NCBI RefSeq assembly: GCF_002531935.1
Contig: NZ_NWSV01000019.1
Location: forward strand, 1-64,000
Direction: 5' to 3'
From: Rhizobium chutanense
GTDB taxonomy: Bacteria > Pseudomonadota > Alphaproteobacteria > Rhizobiales > Rhizobiaceae
DNA length: 64,000 nt
Each line of letters opens with the position of its first letter. The first letter of the stretch is position 1. Under the pieces are notes generated by a model that did no database searches, was not told the DNA's origin, and was given only the letters and a program-made list of their open reading frames with translations. A program made the position numbers and the translations under genes. This document shows, one piece after another, positions 33,031-41,278 of the stretch.

Positions 33031-34314
33031 TTATACTTTGTCCGAGCCGGCTTCCCGCTCGATTGCCCGCCAGCCGATGTCGCGCCGGCAGAAGCCGTTT
33101 TCCCATTTCACCCTGTCGAGCAGCGCATAGGCGCGGTCCTTGGCCGCGGCGACCGTGCCGCCCGTGGCGGTGACGTTGAGCACGCGGCCGCCGGTCGCAA
33201 CCAGCGCCCCGTCCCTCAAAGCCGTGCCGGCATGAAACACCTTCTCCCCCTCGCCGGCATCCGGCAGCGAGAGGATCGGGGTGTTCTTCTCGTAGGCGGC
33301 GGGATAGCCCTTCGAGGCCATGACCACCGTCAGGGCCGGATCGTCGTTCCATTCGGCGCTGACCTGATCGAGCGTGCTGTTGGCGGTGGCGAGCAGCAGC
33401 GGCAGCAGATCGCTCTTCAACCGCATCATCATCACCTGGCATTCGGGATCGCCGAAGCGGACATTGTATTCGATCAGCTCCGGCCCCTTTGCGGTGATCA
33501 TCAGCCCGGCGAAAAACACGCCGGAGAAGGGATGACCGCTCTCGGCCATGCCGCGCATCGTCGGCTCGATGATCTCCTTCATGGTGCGCTCGACCATTTC
33601 GGCGGTCATGACGGGCGCCGGCGAATAGGCGCCCATGCCGCCGGTATTGACGCCGGTATCGCCCTCGCCCACCCGCTTGTGGTCCTGAGCGGTTGCGAGG
33701 GGCAGCGCATGTTTGCCATCGCAGAGGCAGAAGAAGCTCGCCTCCTCGCCATCGAGATAGGCTTCGACCACGACTTCGGCGCCGGCCGAGCCAAAGGCGC
33801 CCTCGAAACAGTCGTCGACGGCGGCCAAGGCCTCATCCAGCGTCATCGCCACCGTGACGCCCTTGCCGGCGGCAAGGCCGTCGGCCTTGACGACGATCGG
33901 CACGCCCTGGGTGCGAATATAGGCTTTGGCCTTCGGCGCGTTGTTGAAACGCTGGTAAGCCCCTGTCGGAATGCCGTAGCGGGCGCAGATATCCTTGGTG
34001 AAGCCTTTCGAGCCCTCGAGCTGGGCTGCGGCAGCGGAAGGACCGAAAACCACGAGGCCATCGACGCGCAGCCGGTCGGCGAGGCCGGCGACCAGCGGCG
34101 CTTCGGGGCCGACGACGACGAAATCGATCGCCTTGTCCTTGCAGAAGGCAGCCACCGCTTCATGATCCTCGATGTCGACGGGCACGAGCACGGCGTGCTC
34201 GCCGATGCCGGGATTGCCGGGCGCGGCGTAGAATTCGCTCAGCAACGGCGATTGCGCCAGCTTCCAGGCGAGCGCATGCTCGCGTCCGCCCGATCCGATC
34301 AACAGAACCTTCAT
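33031..34314 (-). CDS. purD: Phosphoribosylamine-glycine ligase
   Basis: The 427-residue ATP-grasp enzyme has the N-terminal MKVLLIGSGGREHALAWKL, the PEAPLVAGLADRL segment, VKADGLAAGKGV, and NTGGMGAYSPAP. It also has the metal-binding NVRFGDPECQ. It makes GAR from phosphoribosylamine and glycine in purine synthesis. Length is normal. The upstream neighbour DUF2207 ends 65 bases before the start on the same strand, so partial cotranscription is possible. Confidence 0.96.
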   Translation of the reverse strand: MKVLLIGSGGREHALAWKLAQSPLLSEFYAAPGNPGIGEHAVLVPVDIEDHEAVAAFCKDKAIDFVVVGPEAPLVAGLADRLRVDGLVVFGPSAAAAQLEGSKGFTKDICARYGIPTGAYQRFNNAPKAKAYIRTQGVPIVVKADGLAAGKGVTVAMTLDEALAAVDDCFEGAFGSAGAEVVVEAYLDGEEASFFCLCDGKHALPLATAQDHKRVGEGDTGVNTGGMGAYSPAPVMTAEMVERTMKEIIEPTMRGMAESGHPFSGVFFAGLMITAKGPELIEYNVRFGDPECQVMMMRLKSDLLPLLLATANSTLDQVSAEWNDDPALTVVMASKGYPAAYEKNTPILSLPDAGEGEKVFHAGTALRDGALVATGGRVLNVTATGGTVAAAKDRAYALLDRVKWENGFCRRDIGWRAIEREAGSDKV

Positions 34315-34379
34315 GCGCCACCCTTTCCTTTTGTCCCTGGCGGTTAAGGGCCAAGGGCCGAAAGGTCAAGCGGGAAAGC

Positions 34380-36314
34380 TTACCAGCCACCGCCGCCCCC
34401 GCCTCCACCACCGCCGCCGGACGAGCCGCCGCCGGAAAAACCGGAGGACGAGCTCGACGGCGGCGGCGCGGGTATGGTCGAGGCGATGGTCGAGGCCATC
34501 GACGAGGAAAAACCACCGATGCGATCGGAAAAACTGCCGCTGTTGAAATTGCCGGAATACCAGCCGGGCGCATAGGCCGCGGCCGCACCGGCGGCAGCCG
34601 CCGCAAGCCAGGCTTCGAAGGTGCGCGACCAGGGTTTTTCGACGCCGAGCGCCACCGCATAGGGCAACAACGTCTCGAAGTGCTGCGGCGACATATCAGG
34701 CGCGCCGGCCATGTTCATGCGGTCCTTCTCGGCCAGCGTCAGATATTGCCGCAGGCCGTCAATGCCGTCCATCATCCTGGCGCCGAGCGGGGTCGGCGCG
34801 CCCATGATGAAGACATAGAGGATGTTGAGCAGCACGATGCCGCCGACGGCAAAGAGCATCGGCGTTTCGTGCAGCTTCACCAGCGAGGAGGCGAGCGCCA
34901 GGACCACGGTTGCCAGGATGCTGATGCCGACGAAAACGCCGATCGCCGTGGCGATGACGGCCATGATCTTGCCGAACAGCGACGTGCCGCGATGCAGTGA
35001 TTTGACCAAACCGGCGACGACCACGGCAACAAAGACCGCGATGGCGATCGGGATCAGCATCAGCGCGATCGTGTCAGGCTCGAGCGAGCCGAAGACGAAC
35101 AGCGCCACCAGGGCGGCGGCGCTAAGCGCGATGCCGCCTGCTGTATAACCGAGATTGGAATTGTAATATTTGCCGCGGTGTTCCTTCTCGATCGCAGAGC
35201 GGAAGGACTGGCCAACCGTTTTGACTCGCTCGCCATTCGCCTTGTCGATCGCCAGCATCGCGCCGGCCCCGCCGGCGACTTTGAGCAGTTCCGTTTCGCC
35301 GGCCTGGAATTTCTCTCTGCCAAGGGGCTTGCCGGTGCCGCGGATGACGATAGAGTTCTTGAAATCTTCGAGCTTGACGTAACCGCGGACGGCAAGATTG
35401 AGGACGCTCGCGGCAAGCGCCGTCCATCCGCCGCCGGAGAAGCCCTTATTGTCGATGTAATTGACCAGCGCCGGCGAAATGCCGTCAGGCGCATCCCAGC
35501 GCGGCACGACGACGCCGCGGGCGGGATCGCGGCCGACTTTCAGCCAGGATCTGAGATAATAGGCGAAAACCAGGATCAGGCCGCCGAAGCCGATGAAATA
35601 ATTGCGGTTGTCCTTCAGCCACCAGGTGCTTTCCATATCCGCACTCGGCGGATCGATCGAGCCCTTCGGCATGCGGATGGCGAAGGTCAGGCCCTCATTG
35701 GGGCCAAGAGGCGCCGTGGTGGAAAAGATAAGGCCGGCCCCGGTCTCGCTGACGCTGGCGTTCTTTCCCCTGGCACCCTGAGGGCCGGTGAAGAAAGTGG
35801 TCTGCGTGGCGCCGACATCCGGCGGCAGCTTCACCGTCGCCGTGGCCGAGCGGATCGGGAAGATCCAGCCGTTGCCGGTGACGTTCCAGTAAAGTTCGTC
35901 ATGATCGTCGAAATAGCGGATCTGGCGGTTGGTCCTGTAGGTGAAAATATAGCGGTGGCGCCCGGGCGTCACCGTCACGTCGGCGGAGCCGGCATAGATG
36001 CGGATACCGCCCGAAATCGATTCCGTATGCCAGGGCTCGTCCGCGCCGTCGCGCGTGACCGACACCATATCGAAATCGACGCTGCGGCGGCGGCCTTCGG
36101 CATCGGTGAAATAGAGCGGGAAGTCACGGAAGATGCCGTGATTGATCCGGTTGCCCTCGGCATTGACGGTGATCGTTTCCGCGACCGTCATCGCGCCGCT
36201 TTTTTCCAGCGCGATGTCGGAGGCGAAACTGTCGATGACCTCGGCGGCAAAGGCGCCCGGGGCGGCCAGCATCAACAGCAGTGCAAGACAAAATCCGAAA
36301 AACCGACGCCCCAT
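34380..36314 (-). CDS. DUF2207 family membrane protein
   Basis: This 644-residue protein has a signal peptide (FFGFCLALLLMLAAPGAFA) and a β-rich periplasmic domain (about 23-240, SDIALEKSGAMTVAETITV). A membrane helix lies near 245, and further helices at about 395-500. The C-terminus is a Ser/Gly tail ending in eleven glycines and a tryptophan. DUF2207 proteins are often found with lemA; here lemA is one gene upstream with aroA between. Function is unknown; an envelope role is inferred. Confidence 0.88.
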   Translation of the reverse strand: MGRRFFGFCLALLLMLAAPGAFAAEVIDSFASDIALEKSGAMTVAETITVNAEGNRINHGIFRDFPLYFTDAEGRRRSVDFDMVSVTRDGADEPWHTESISGGIRIYAGSADVTVTPGRHRYIFTYRTNRQIRYFDDHDELYWNVTGNGWIFPIRSATATVKLPPDVGATQTTFFTGPQGARGKNASVSETGAGLIFSTTAPLGPNEGLTFAIRMPKGSIDPPSADMESTWWLKDNRNYFIGFGGLILVFAYYLRSWLKVGRDPARGVVVPRWDAPDGISPALVNYIDNKGFSGGGWTALAASVLNLAVRGYVKLEDFKNSIVIRGTGKPLGREKFQAGETELLKVAGGAGAMLAIDKANGERVKTVGQSFRSAIEKEHRGKYYNSNLGYTAGGIALSAAALVALFVFGSLEPDTIALMLIPIAIAVFVAVVVAGLVKSLHRGTSLFGKIMAVIATAIGVFVGISILATVVLALASSLVKLHETPMLFAVGGIVLLNILYVFIMGAPTPLGARMMDGIDGLRQYLTLAEKDRMNMAGAPDMSPQHFETLLPYAVALGVEKPWSRTFEAWLAAAAAGAAAAYAPGWYSGNFNSGSFSDRIGGFSSSMASTIASTIPAPPPSSSSSGFSGGGSSGGGGGGGGGGGW

Positions 36315-36350
36315 CCCTGTCTCCCGCCGGCAGCCTCGGCTGCGTTTCCG

Positions 36351-37607
36351 TCAATCTTTGTACGTCACGCCGAGGGCGGCGAGCGTCCGCCAATAGGCGG
36401 GATAGGTCTTGCCGACACAATCGGGATCGAGAATGGTGATGCCGTCGATCTTCAGGCCGGCGAGCGCGAAACTCATGGCGATACGGTGATCGGCGAAGGT
36501 ATCGATCTCGGCCGGCAGCGTTTGACCGATGAGAGCAGGATCGGAATGGACGATCAGATCGTCGCCCTCCTCGACGGCCAGATCTTCGCGGATATTGTTG
36601 AGCCCCGTGGACAGGGCGCGGATGCGGTCGCATTCCTTGACGCGCAGGTTGGCGATGCCGACGAAGCGGACCGGCGTTTCGTTGAAGGCGGCAAGCACGG
36701 CGATCGTCGGAACGGCGTCCTGCATCTGCGAGCCATCGATTTCAGCCGGCAGATGCGGGAATTGGGCGATCGTCTCGTAAGCCTTGGCATCCGGCTGGGT
36801 GAAGGCATCGTTCGGCACGCCGAGATCGATCTTGCCATCGCTCAGAACTTCGGCCGCCCAGAGGTAGGTCGCGGCGGATGCATCCGGCTCGATGACGAAA
36901 TCGGCGGCGCGGTAGCCTGTGGGATCGACGCGCCAGGTGACGGGGCTGGTCTTGTCGACCTTGGCGCCGAAAGCCTTCATTGCCGCCGTGGTGAGGTCGA
37001 TATAGCCGAGCGCGCCGATATCCTCGCCGACAAGTTCGATGTCGACGGGCCGATCGCCACCGGCCGCCATCATCAGCAGCGCCGAGACGTACTGGCTGGA
37101 CAGCCCGCCATCGATCAGGATCCGGTCGGCCTCAAAGCGGCCGGTACCCCTGACGGTGACCGGCGGGCAGCCGGTCTCGGCAGTAACGTCGATGCCGAGC
37201 GTGCGCATCGCCTCGACCAGCGGGCCGATCGGGCGCTTGCGCATATGTTCGTCGCCATCGACGATGACGGTGCCGTCGACCAAGGCGGCCGCCGCCGTCA
37301 GGAAGCGGGTCGCCGTGCCGGCATTGCCGAGGAAGAGCGGCGCCTTCGGCGGCTGCAGCCTGCCGCTGCCGGTGACGACGAAGGTGGTGTCGTCGGGCTC
37401 GTCGATCGTAACACCCATCGCACGCAGCGCATCGGCCATATAACGTGTATCGTCGCTCTTCAGCGCGCCGGTCAGCCGGCTCGTGCCCTTGGCAAGGCCG
37501 GCGAGCAGCAGGGCGCGGTTGGTGATCGACTTGGAACCCGGCGGCATGGCGCGGCCCGAAAGCGGCTTGCCCGGCGGGATGATCGTGAGTTTGGCTGTGC
37601 TTTTCAT
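36351..37607 (-). CDS. aroA: 3-phosphoshikimate 1-carboxyvinyltransferase (EPSP synthase), class-I-like
   Basis: The 418-residue enzyme has PPGSKSITNRALLLAGLA, GNAGTATRFLTAAAALVDG, KRPIGPLVEAMRTLGID and DHRIAMSFALAGL. It makes EPSP for aromatic amino acids. The signature LKSDDTRYMADALRAMGV and the N-terminal GSKS-x2-NRALLL resemble the E. coli-like class rather than the CP4-like class known from the rhizobial aroA-cmk locus, so this may be a second copy. It lies between lemA and DUF2207, with gaps of 90 and 36 bases. The start is set at MKSTAKLT (37607). Confidence 0.9.
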   Translation of the reverse strand: MKSTAKLTIIPPGKPLSGRAMPPGSKSITNRALLLAGLAKGTSRLTGALKSDDTRYMADALRAMGVTIDEPDDTTFVVTGSGRLQPPKAPLFLGNAGTATRFLTAAAALVDGTVIVDGDEHMRKRPIGPLVEAMRTLGIDVTAETGCPPVTVRGTGRFEADRILIDGGLSSQYVSALLMMAAGGDRPVDIELVGEDIGALGYIDLTTAAMKAFGAKVDKTSPVTWRVDPTGYRAADFVIEPDASAATYLWAAEVLSDGKIDLGVPNDAFTQPDAKAYETIAQFPHLPAEIDGSQMQDAVPTIAVLAAFNETPVRFVGIANLRVKECDRIRALSTGLNNIREDLAVEEGDDLIVHSDPALIGQTLPAEIDTFADHRIAMSFALAGLKIDGITILDPDCVGKTYPAYWRTLAALGVTYKD

Positions 37608-37697
37608 GCTATGTCTTCCGTCCATGAGACGACCCTGGCGGCCGCAAATCTGCCCTTGCTCTTAATCGTTTTCTCGCAAAGGCAAAATGCCGGATCG

Positions 37698-38249
37698 TCA
37701 GAATTTGACGCTGGGGACGGCGCGATCGGCCTCGTTGGTGATTTCGAAATAGTCCCGCTTGGCAAAACCGAACTGGCCGGCGACGAGATTGGAGGGGAAG
37801 CTTTCGACCTTGACGTTCAGATCGCGGGCCGCACCGTTGTAGTAACGCCGCGCCATCTGCAGCTCGCCCTCCATGGTTTCGAGCGAGGCCTGCAGTTCGG
37901 CAAAGTTCTGGTTGGCCTTGAGATCGGGATAGGCCTCGGCGAGCGCGATGACCCGGCCGAGCGCCTGGCCGAGCAGACCCTCCGCCTGCGCCCTGCCCGC
38001 AACATCGCCCGATGGCACGGCCTGCGCCTTGTTGCGCAGCGAAACCACCTCTTCGAGCGTCGACTTCTCATGGGCCGCATAACCCTTGACCGTCTCGATC
38101 AGGTTCGGGATCAGATCGGCGCGGCGCTTGAGCTGGACGTCGATGCCCGACCAGGCCTCTTCCGCCATCTGCCGCGAGCGCACCAGGCCATTATAGATGA
38201 AGACGATGTAGAGTGCGATGACAACGAGAATAGCGAGTATCACATACAT
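37698..38249 (-). CDS. LemA family protein
   Basis: This 183-residue protein has one N-terminal membrane helix (YVILAILVVIALYIVFIYNG). The LemA helical domain follows, with WSGIDVQLKRRADLIPNLIE, VKGYAAHEKSTLEEV and ARRYYNGAARDLN. LemA proteins are anchored in the membrane and their function is poorly understood. A family partner (DUF2207) is two genes downstream on the same strand, separated by aroA. Confidence 0.92.
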   Translation of the reverse strand: MYVILAILVVIALYIVFIYNGLVRSRQMAEEAWSGIDVQLKRRADLIPNLIETVKGYAAHEKSTLEEVVSLRNKAQAVPSGDVAGRAQAEGLLGQALGRVIALAEAYPDLKANQNFAELQASLETMEGELQMARRYYNGAARDLNVKVESFPSNLVAGQFGFAKRDYFEITNEADRAVPSVKF

Positions 38250-38805
38250 GCAGATCAGCTCCCCGATTTAATGATGGCACGTTAGTGATTCGGCATGACA
38301 AAGTCATCTTGGCGCGGTCATTCTTCGGCTGATTTTGACGAGACTTCGATGGATAGCCGCTCGTCTAGGAGCTTATCAGCCAATCAGGAGCATAACTTCT
38401 CTTTCGTCATACTCGGGACAAGACCACTGCTATCCGTTAAAAAATTTGGAATAGATGGTGTCATCCGTATTCCTCTCACCCGTTAGGAGGGCCAAAGGGA
38501 ACGAATAAGGTGGCCGCTTGCTCCCTCATTCCTGTGCCTGTCACAGGAATCCAGTGCGCCCAAGTCCTTGGGCGCGAAAGACTCTTTTGTTTGAAGTATT
38601 GATTCAATCACGGCGCGGACGCGCCGTGGCTGGATTCCTGTGACGAGCACAGGAATGAGGGAGCTTGGGGGAAACGTTCCCGCTGAACTTTCTGCCGGCA
38701 TTGCCGACAGTTATGTATCGGCAGTGAAGGTGAGAGGCATCCACCGACGCGCACCGGAGAGCGGTGGCACAACGAGACCGAGGTTTGTCAGCAAACTGGC
38801 AGCTC
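38250..38805. other. Gene-free stretch between glyQ and lemA
   Basis: This 556-base gap holds no convincing gene. An open frame of 63 codons at 38295-38486 has a composition unlike its neighbours and no recognised motif. The gap's main content is the structured repeat at 38520-38664. Confidence 0.5.
38520..38664. repeat. Four-hairpin palindromic element (family C-like, 145 bp)
   Basis: The outer arms (38520-38554 and 38630-38664) are inverted copies that match at about 33 of 35 bases. Each arm also folds on itself: ATTCCTGTG / CACAGGAAT. Between them lie two more perfect hairpins, GCGCCCAAG-TC-CTTGGGCGC (38556-38575) and CACGGCGCG-GA-CGCGCCGTG (38609-38628), and a small palindrome ATTGATTCAAT (38598-38608). 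Confidence 0.8.
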
Positions 38806-39762
38806 TTACGCCGCCTCTTTGGCCAGATTGACGCCGCCGGCGTCGGTCAGCAGGAAGGCTTCGCCGCAGGCCTTGGCGAGCGTGCGCACGCGCAGGATAT
38901 AGCTCTGGCGCTCGGTCACCGAGATGACGCCGCGGGCGTCGAGCAGGTTGAAGACGTGGCTGGCCTTGATGCACTGGTCATAGGCCGGGAAGACGCATTT
39001 GTGCAGGCGCTGGTTGGCGTTGTCGCCGGGGGCGCCGGCGTCGAGTAGTGCGCGGCATTCCTTCTCGGCATCGACGAAGTGGCGATGCAGCATCTCGGTA
39101 TTGGCGAATTCGAAATTGTGGCGCGAATATTCCTGCTCGGCCTGCAGGAAGACATCGCCATAGCTGATCTTTTCGTCGCCTTCGCGGCCGTTGAAGTTCA
39201 GGTCATAGACATTGTCGACGCCCTGGACATACATGGCGAGGCGTTCGAGACCATAGGTCAGTTCGCCTGCGACCGGCGAACATTCGATGCCGCAGACCTG
39301 CTGGAAATAGGTGAACTGCGAGACTTCCATGCCGTCGCACCAGCATTCCCAGCCGAGGCCCCAGGCGCCGAGCGTCGGGCTTTCCCAGTCGTCCTCGACG
39401 AAACGGATATCGTGCAGCAGCGGATCGAGACCGATCGCCGCCAGCGAGCCGAGATAAAGCTCCTGCAGATTGGGCGGGTTCGGCTTCAGGATGACCTGAT
39501 ACTGGTAATAATGCTGCAGCCGGTTCGGATTTTCGCCATAGCGGCCATCGGACGGACGGCGCGACGGCTGCACGTAAGCGGCCTTCCACGGCTTGGGGCC
39601 GAGCGCGCGCAGCGTCGTGGCCGGGTGGAAGGTGCCGGCGCCGACTTCCATGTCGTAGGGCTGCAGCACCGCGCAACCCTTGTCCGCCCAGTAGCTATGC
39701 AGGGTCAGGATCAGCGCCTGGAAGGAGCGCTTCGGGTTCATATGGTCTGGGATAGCGGACAT
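38806..39762 (-). CDS. glyQ: Glycyl-tRNA synthetase α subunit
   Basis: The 318-residue protein has the class II synthetase motifs of GlyQ: ALILTLHSYWADKGCAVLQP, GAGTFHPATTLRALGP, YVQPSRRPSDGRYGENPNRL, and ECSPVAGELTYGLERLAMY. It forms the α2β2 enzyme with GlyS. The β gene is 9.5 kb away on the opposite strand (27182-29296), so the usual glyQS operon is split. An internal ATG at 39741 (MNPKRSF) is an alternative start. Confidence 0.96.
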   Translation of the reverse strand: MSAIPDHMNPKRSFQALILTLHSYWADKGCAVLQPYDMEVGAGTFHPATTLRALGPKPWKAAYVQPSRRPSDGRYGENPNRLQHYYQYQVILKPNPPNLQELYLGSLAAIGLDPLLHDIRFVEDDWESPTLGAWGLGWECWCDGMEVSQFTYFQQVCGIECSPVAGELTYGLERLAMYVQGVDNVYDLNFNGREGDEKISYGDVFLQAEQEYSRHNFEFANTEMLHRHFVDAEKECRALLDAGAPGDNANQRLHKCVFPAYDQCIKASHVFNLLDARGVISVTERQSYILRVRTLAKACGEAFLLTDAGGVNLAKEAA

Positions 39763-39852
39763 GAAACGGCACCGATTGCTTGGGAATTATCGGCGCGACA
39801 GGTGCCATGGAGGGCGGCGGGGGTCAAGGCTTTTGCGGCGATGTACCGATCC

Positions 39853-39997
39853 AAGACCCCTCCCCAACCCCTCCCCACAAGGGGGAGGGGCTAACCCGGA
39901 GCACCCGCCTCGCTCCTCCCGAGACGTCGAAGATCTGGAAAGCGGGTGCGGCAAATTTAGCCCCTCCCCCTTGTGGGGAGGGGTTGGGGAGAGGCTT
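39853..39997. repeat. Palindromic repeat pair, family A (copy 2, 145 bp)
   Basis: The left arm is AAGACCCCTCCCCAACCCCT and the right arm ends GTTGGGGAGAGGCTTC. The spacer GGAGCACCCGCCTCG ... AGATCTGGAAAGCGGGTGCG is shared with copies 3 and 4. It lies upstream of glyQ. Confidence 0.8.
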
Positions 39998-40025
39998 CCT
40001 TTGCCTCTAAATCGTGGTCTTGATC

Positions 40026-40217
40026 TTATTCCTCATCCCGCTTCAGCCGGTATTCCCCCGTCACCGGGTCCTTGACCAGCGTGCCGATCGCGCCGGTCTG
40101 GCGCTCCTTTTCGGCGCGGCGCGACTTTTCGGCGAGCTTGCGGGCATCGGAGACGAAGCGGCGGTAGAGCCACCAGGCGGAGAAAACCAGGACCAGGATC
40201 GTGATAAGCTGTGCCAT
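40026..40217 (-). CDS. Small single-helix membrane protein
   Basis: This 63-residue protein has one N-terminal membrane helix (LITILVLVFSAWWLYRRFV) followed by a charged stretch, KLAEKSRRAEKERQ, and a short tail LVKDPVTGEYRLK. It starts 18 bases past the stop of the S49 peptidase on the same strand, so it may be cotranscribed. Function is unknown. The tail pattern suggests a small envelope protein conserved in rhizobia. Confidence 0.65.
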   Translation of the reverse strand: MAQLITILVLVFSAWWLYRRFVSDARKLAEKSRRAEKERQTGAIGTLVKDPVTGEYRLKRDEE

Positions 40218-40235
40218 TCCCCTCTCCTGCCCTCC

Positions 40236-41096
40236 TTAAAGCCCGAAACGGCTCCACAATGCCCTTTCTTCGGCCGCTTCGACAAGCCCCGTCGCGAGAC
40301 CGGATGCCGCACTTTCGAGTGTAACAGGCGAGACGCCGGGAATACGGCGGCCGAACAGGCCGCGGCCGGCGGAGACGAGTTCCAGCTTGGTCTTCTGGCC
40401 GTAACGCCGCTTCAGTTCCTGGCGCATGTCGCCGAGGCCATCGACAAGGCCGAGCTCAAGGCCGCGGGTGCCGCTCCAGAACAGGCCGGAGAAGACCGCC
40501 GCATCGTCCTTCAGCTTGCCGGCGCGGCGCTCGCGCACCATCGCGATGAAAACCTGGTGGATTTCGAGCTGCAGGCTCTTCAGATACTCGATGTCCTTTT
40601 CCTTTTCCGGCTGGAACGGATCGAGGATCACCTTGTTTTCACCGGCGGTATAGACGCGGCGTTCGACGCCGATCTTCTTCAACAGTTCGGGAAAACCGAA
40701 ACCGCCGGAGACGACGCCGATCGAGCCGACGATCGAGGTGGCGTCGGCGATGATCTCATCGCCGGCAAGCGCGATCATGTAACCGCCGGAGGCTGCGACA
40801 TCCTCGACGAAAACCAGCACTTTCTTCTGCTTCTCGCGGGCGAGTTCACGAATGCGGGTGAAGATCAGCCGGGACTGGACGGGCGAACCGCCCGGCGAAT
40901 TGATTGATATGGCAACCGCCGGCGCGTCCTTCACGGCGAAGGCCTTTTCCAGAACCGGCGCGACATTGGCGAGATTGAGAGCCGGCCGGAACTGGCCGCC
41001 GCCGCTGACGATTGCGCCCTGCAGCCGGACGACCGGGATGGTCAGACCATCCTTGCGGAACCGTTTCGGCAGCAGTTTTCTCAACAATCCGGCCAT
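40236..41096 (-). CDS. sppA: S49 family peptidase (SppA/SohB type)
   Basis: The 286-residue protein has the S49 fold with NSPGGSPVQSRLIF, the catalytic-serine segment VEDVAASGGYMIALAGD, and GENKVILDPF with the lysine of the Ser-Lys dyad. It lacks an obvious N-terminal membrane anchor, beginning MAGLLRKLLPKRFRKDG, and is about half the size of E. coli SppA, as is normal for the short form. It would clear cleaved signal peptides or small membrane substrates. The start at 41096 has GAAGG seven bases before it. Confidence 0.9.
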   Translation of the reverse strand: MAGLLRKLLPKRFRKDGLTIPVVRLQGAIVSGGGQFRPALNLANVAPVLEKAFAVKDAPAVAISINSPGGSPVQSRLIFTRIRELAREKQKKVLVFVEDVAASGGYMIALAGDEIIADATSIVGSIGVVSGGFGFPELLKKIGVERRVYTAGENKVILDPFQPEKEKDIEYLKSLQLEIHQVFIAMVRERRAGKLKDDAAVFSGLFWSGTRGLELGLVDGLGDMRQELKRRYGQKTKLELVSAGRGLFGRRIPGVSPVTLESAASGLATGLVEAAEERALWSRFGL

Positions 41097-41211
41097 TTCG
41101 CATCCTTCGCTTCGCGTCGTCCGATCGTCAATCGCGATCGGCATCCATGTATGCGCTGGAACGACAAACGCAATGGCCGCGTTCTCGAAAACATGCAGTT
41201 TGATTTTCTTG

Positions 41212-41240
41212 TTGCGAATGACTTGCATTATCATTCTAAT
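41212..41240 (+). promoter_or_regulatory. mntH promoter with Fur/Mur-like operator
   Basis: TTGCGA (41212-41217) and TCTAAT (41235-41240) are 17 bases apart, a plausible σ70 promoter. Inside it lies GAATGA (41216-41221) and its inverse TCATTC (41231-41236) flanking CTTGCATTA. Its reverse complement begins GAATGATAAT, close to a Fur-box half. In rhizobia mntH is Mur (Fur-like)/Mn-controlled, so a repressor overlapping the promoter is expected. Confidence 0.6.
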
Positions 41241-41278
41241 CCGTCATAGTGCAGCCGAGATAAACAGGTGGAAAACGC

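Noticed and set aside
38295..38486. 63-codon open frame between lemA and glyQ
   Set aside because: No ribosome site, no domain, and Ser/Arg-rich composition unlike coding neighbours.
41097..41278. A manganese riboswitch upstream of mntH
   Set aside because: The leader after the predicted start is only about 30 bases, too short for the yybP-ykoY fold. A protein operator explains the region better.
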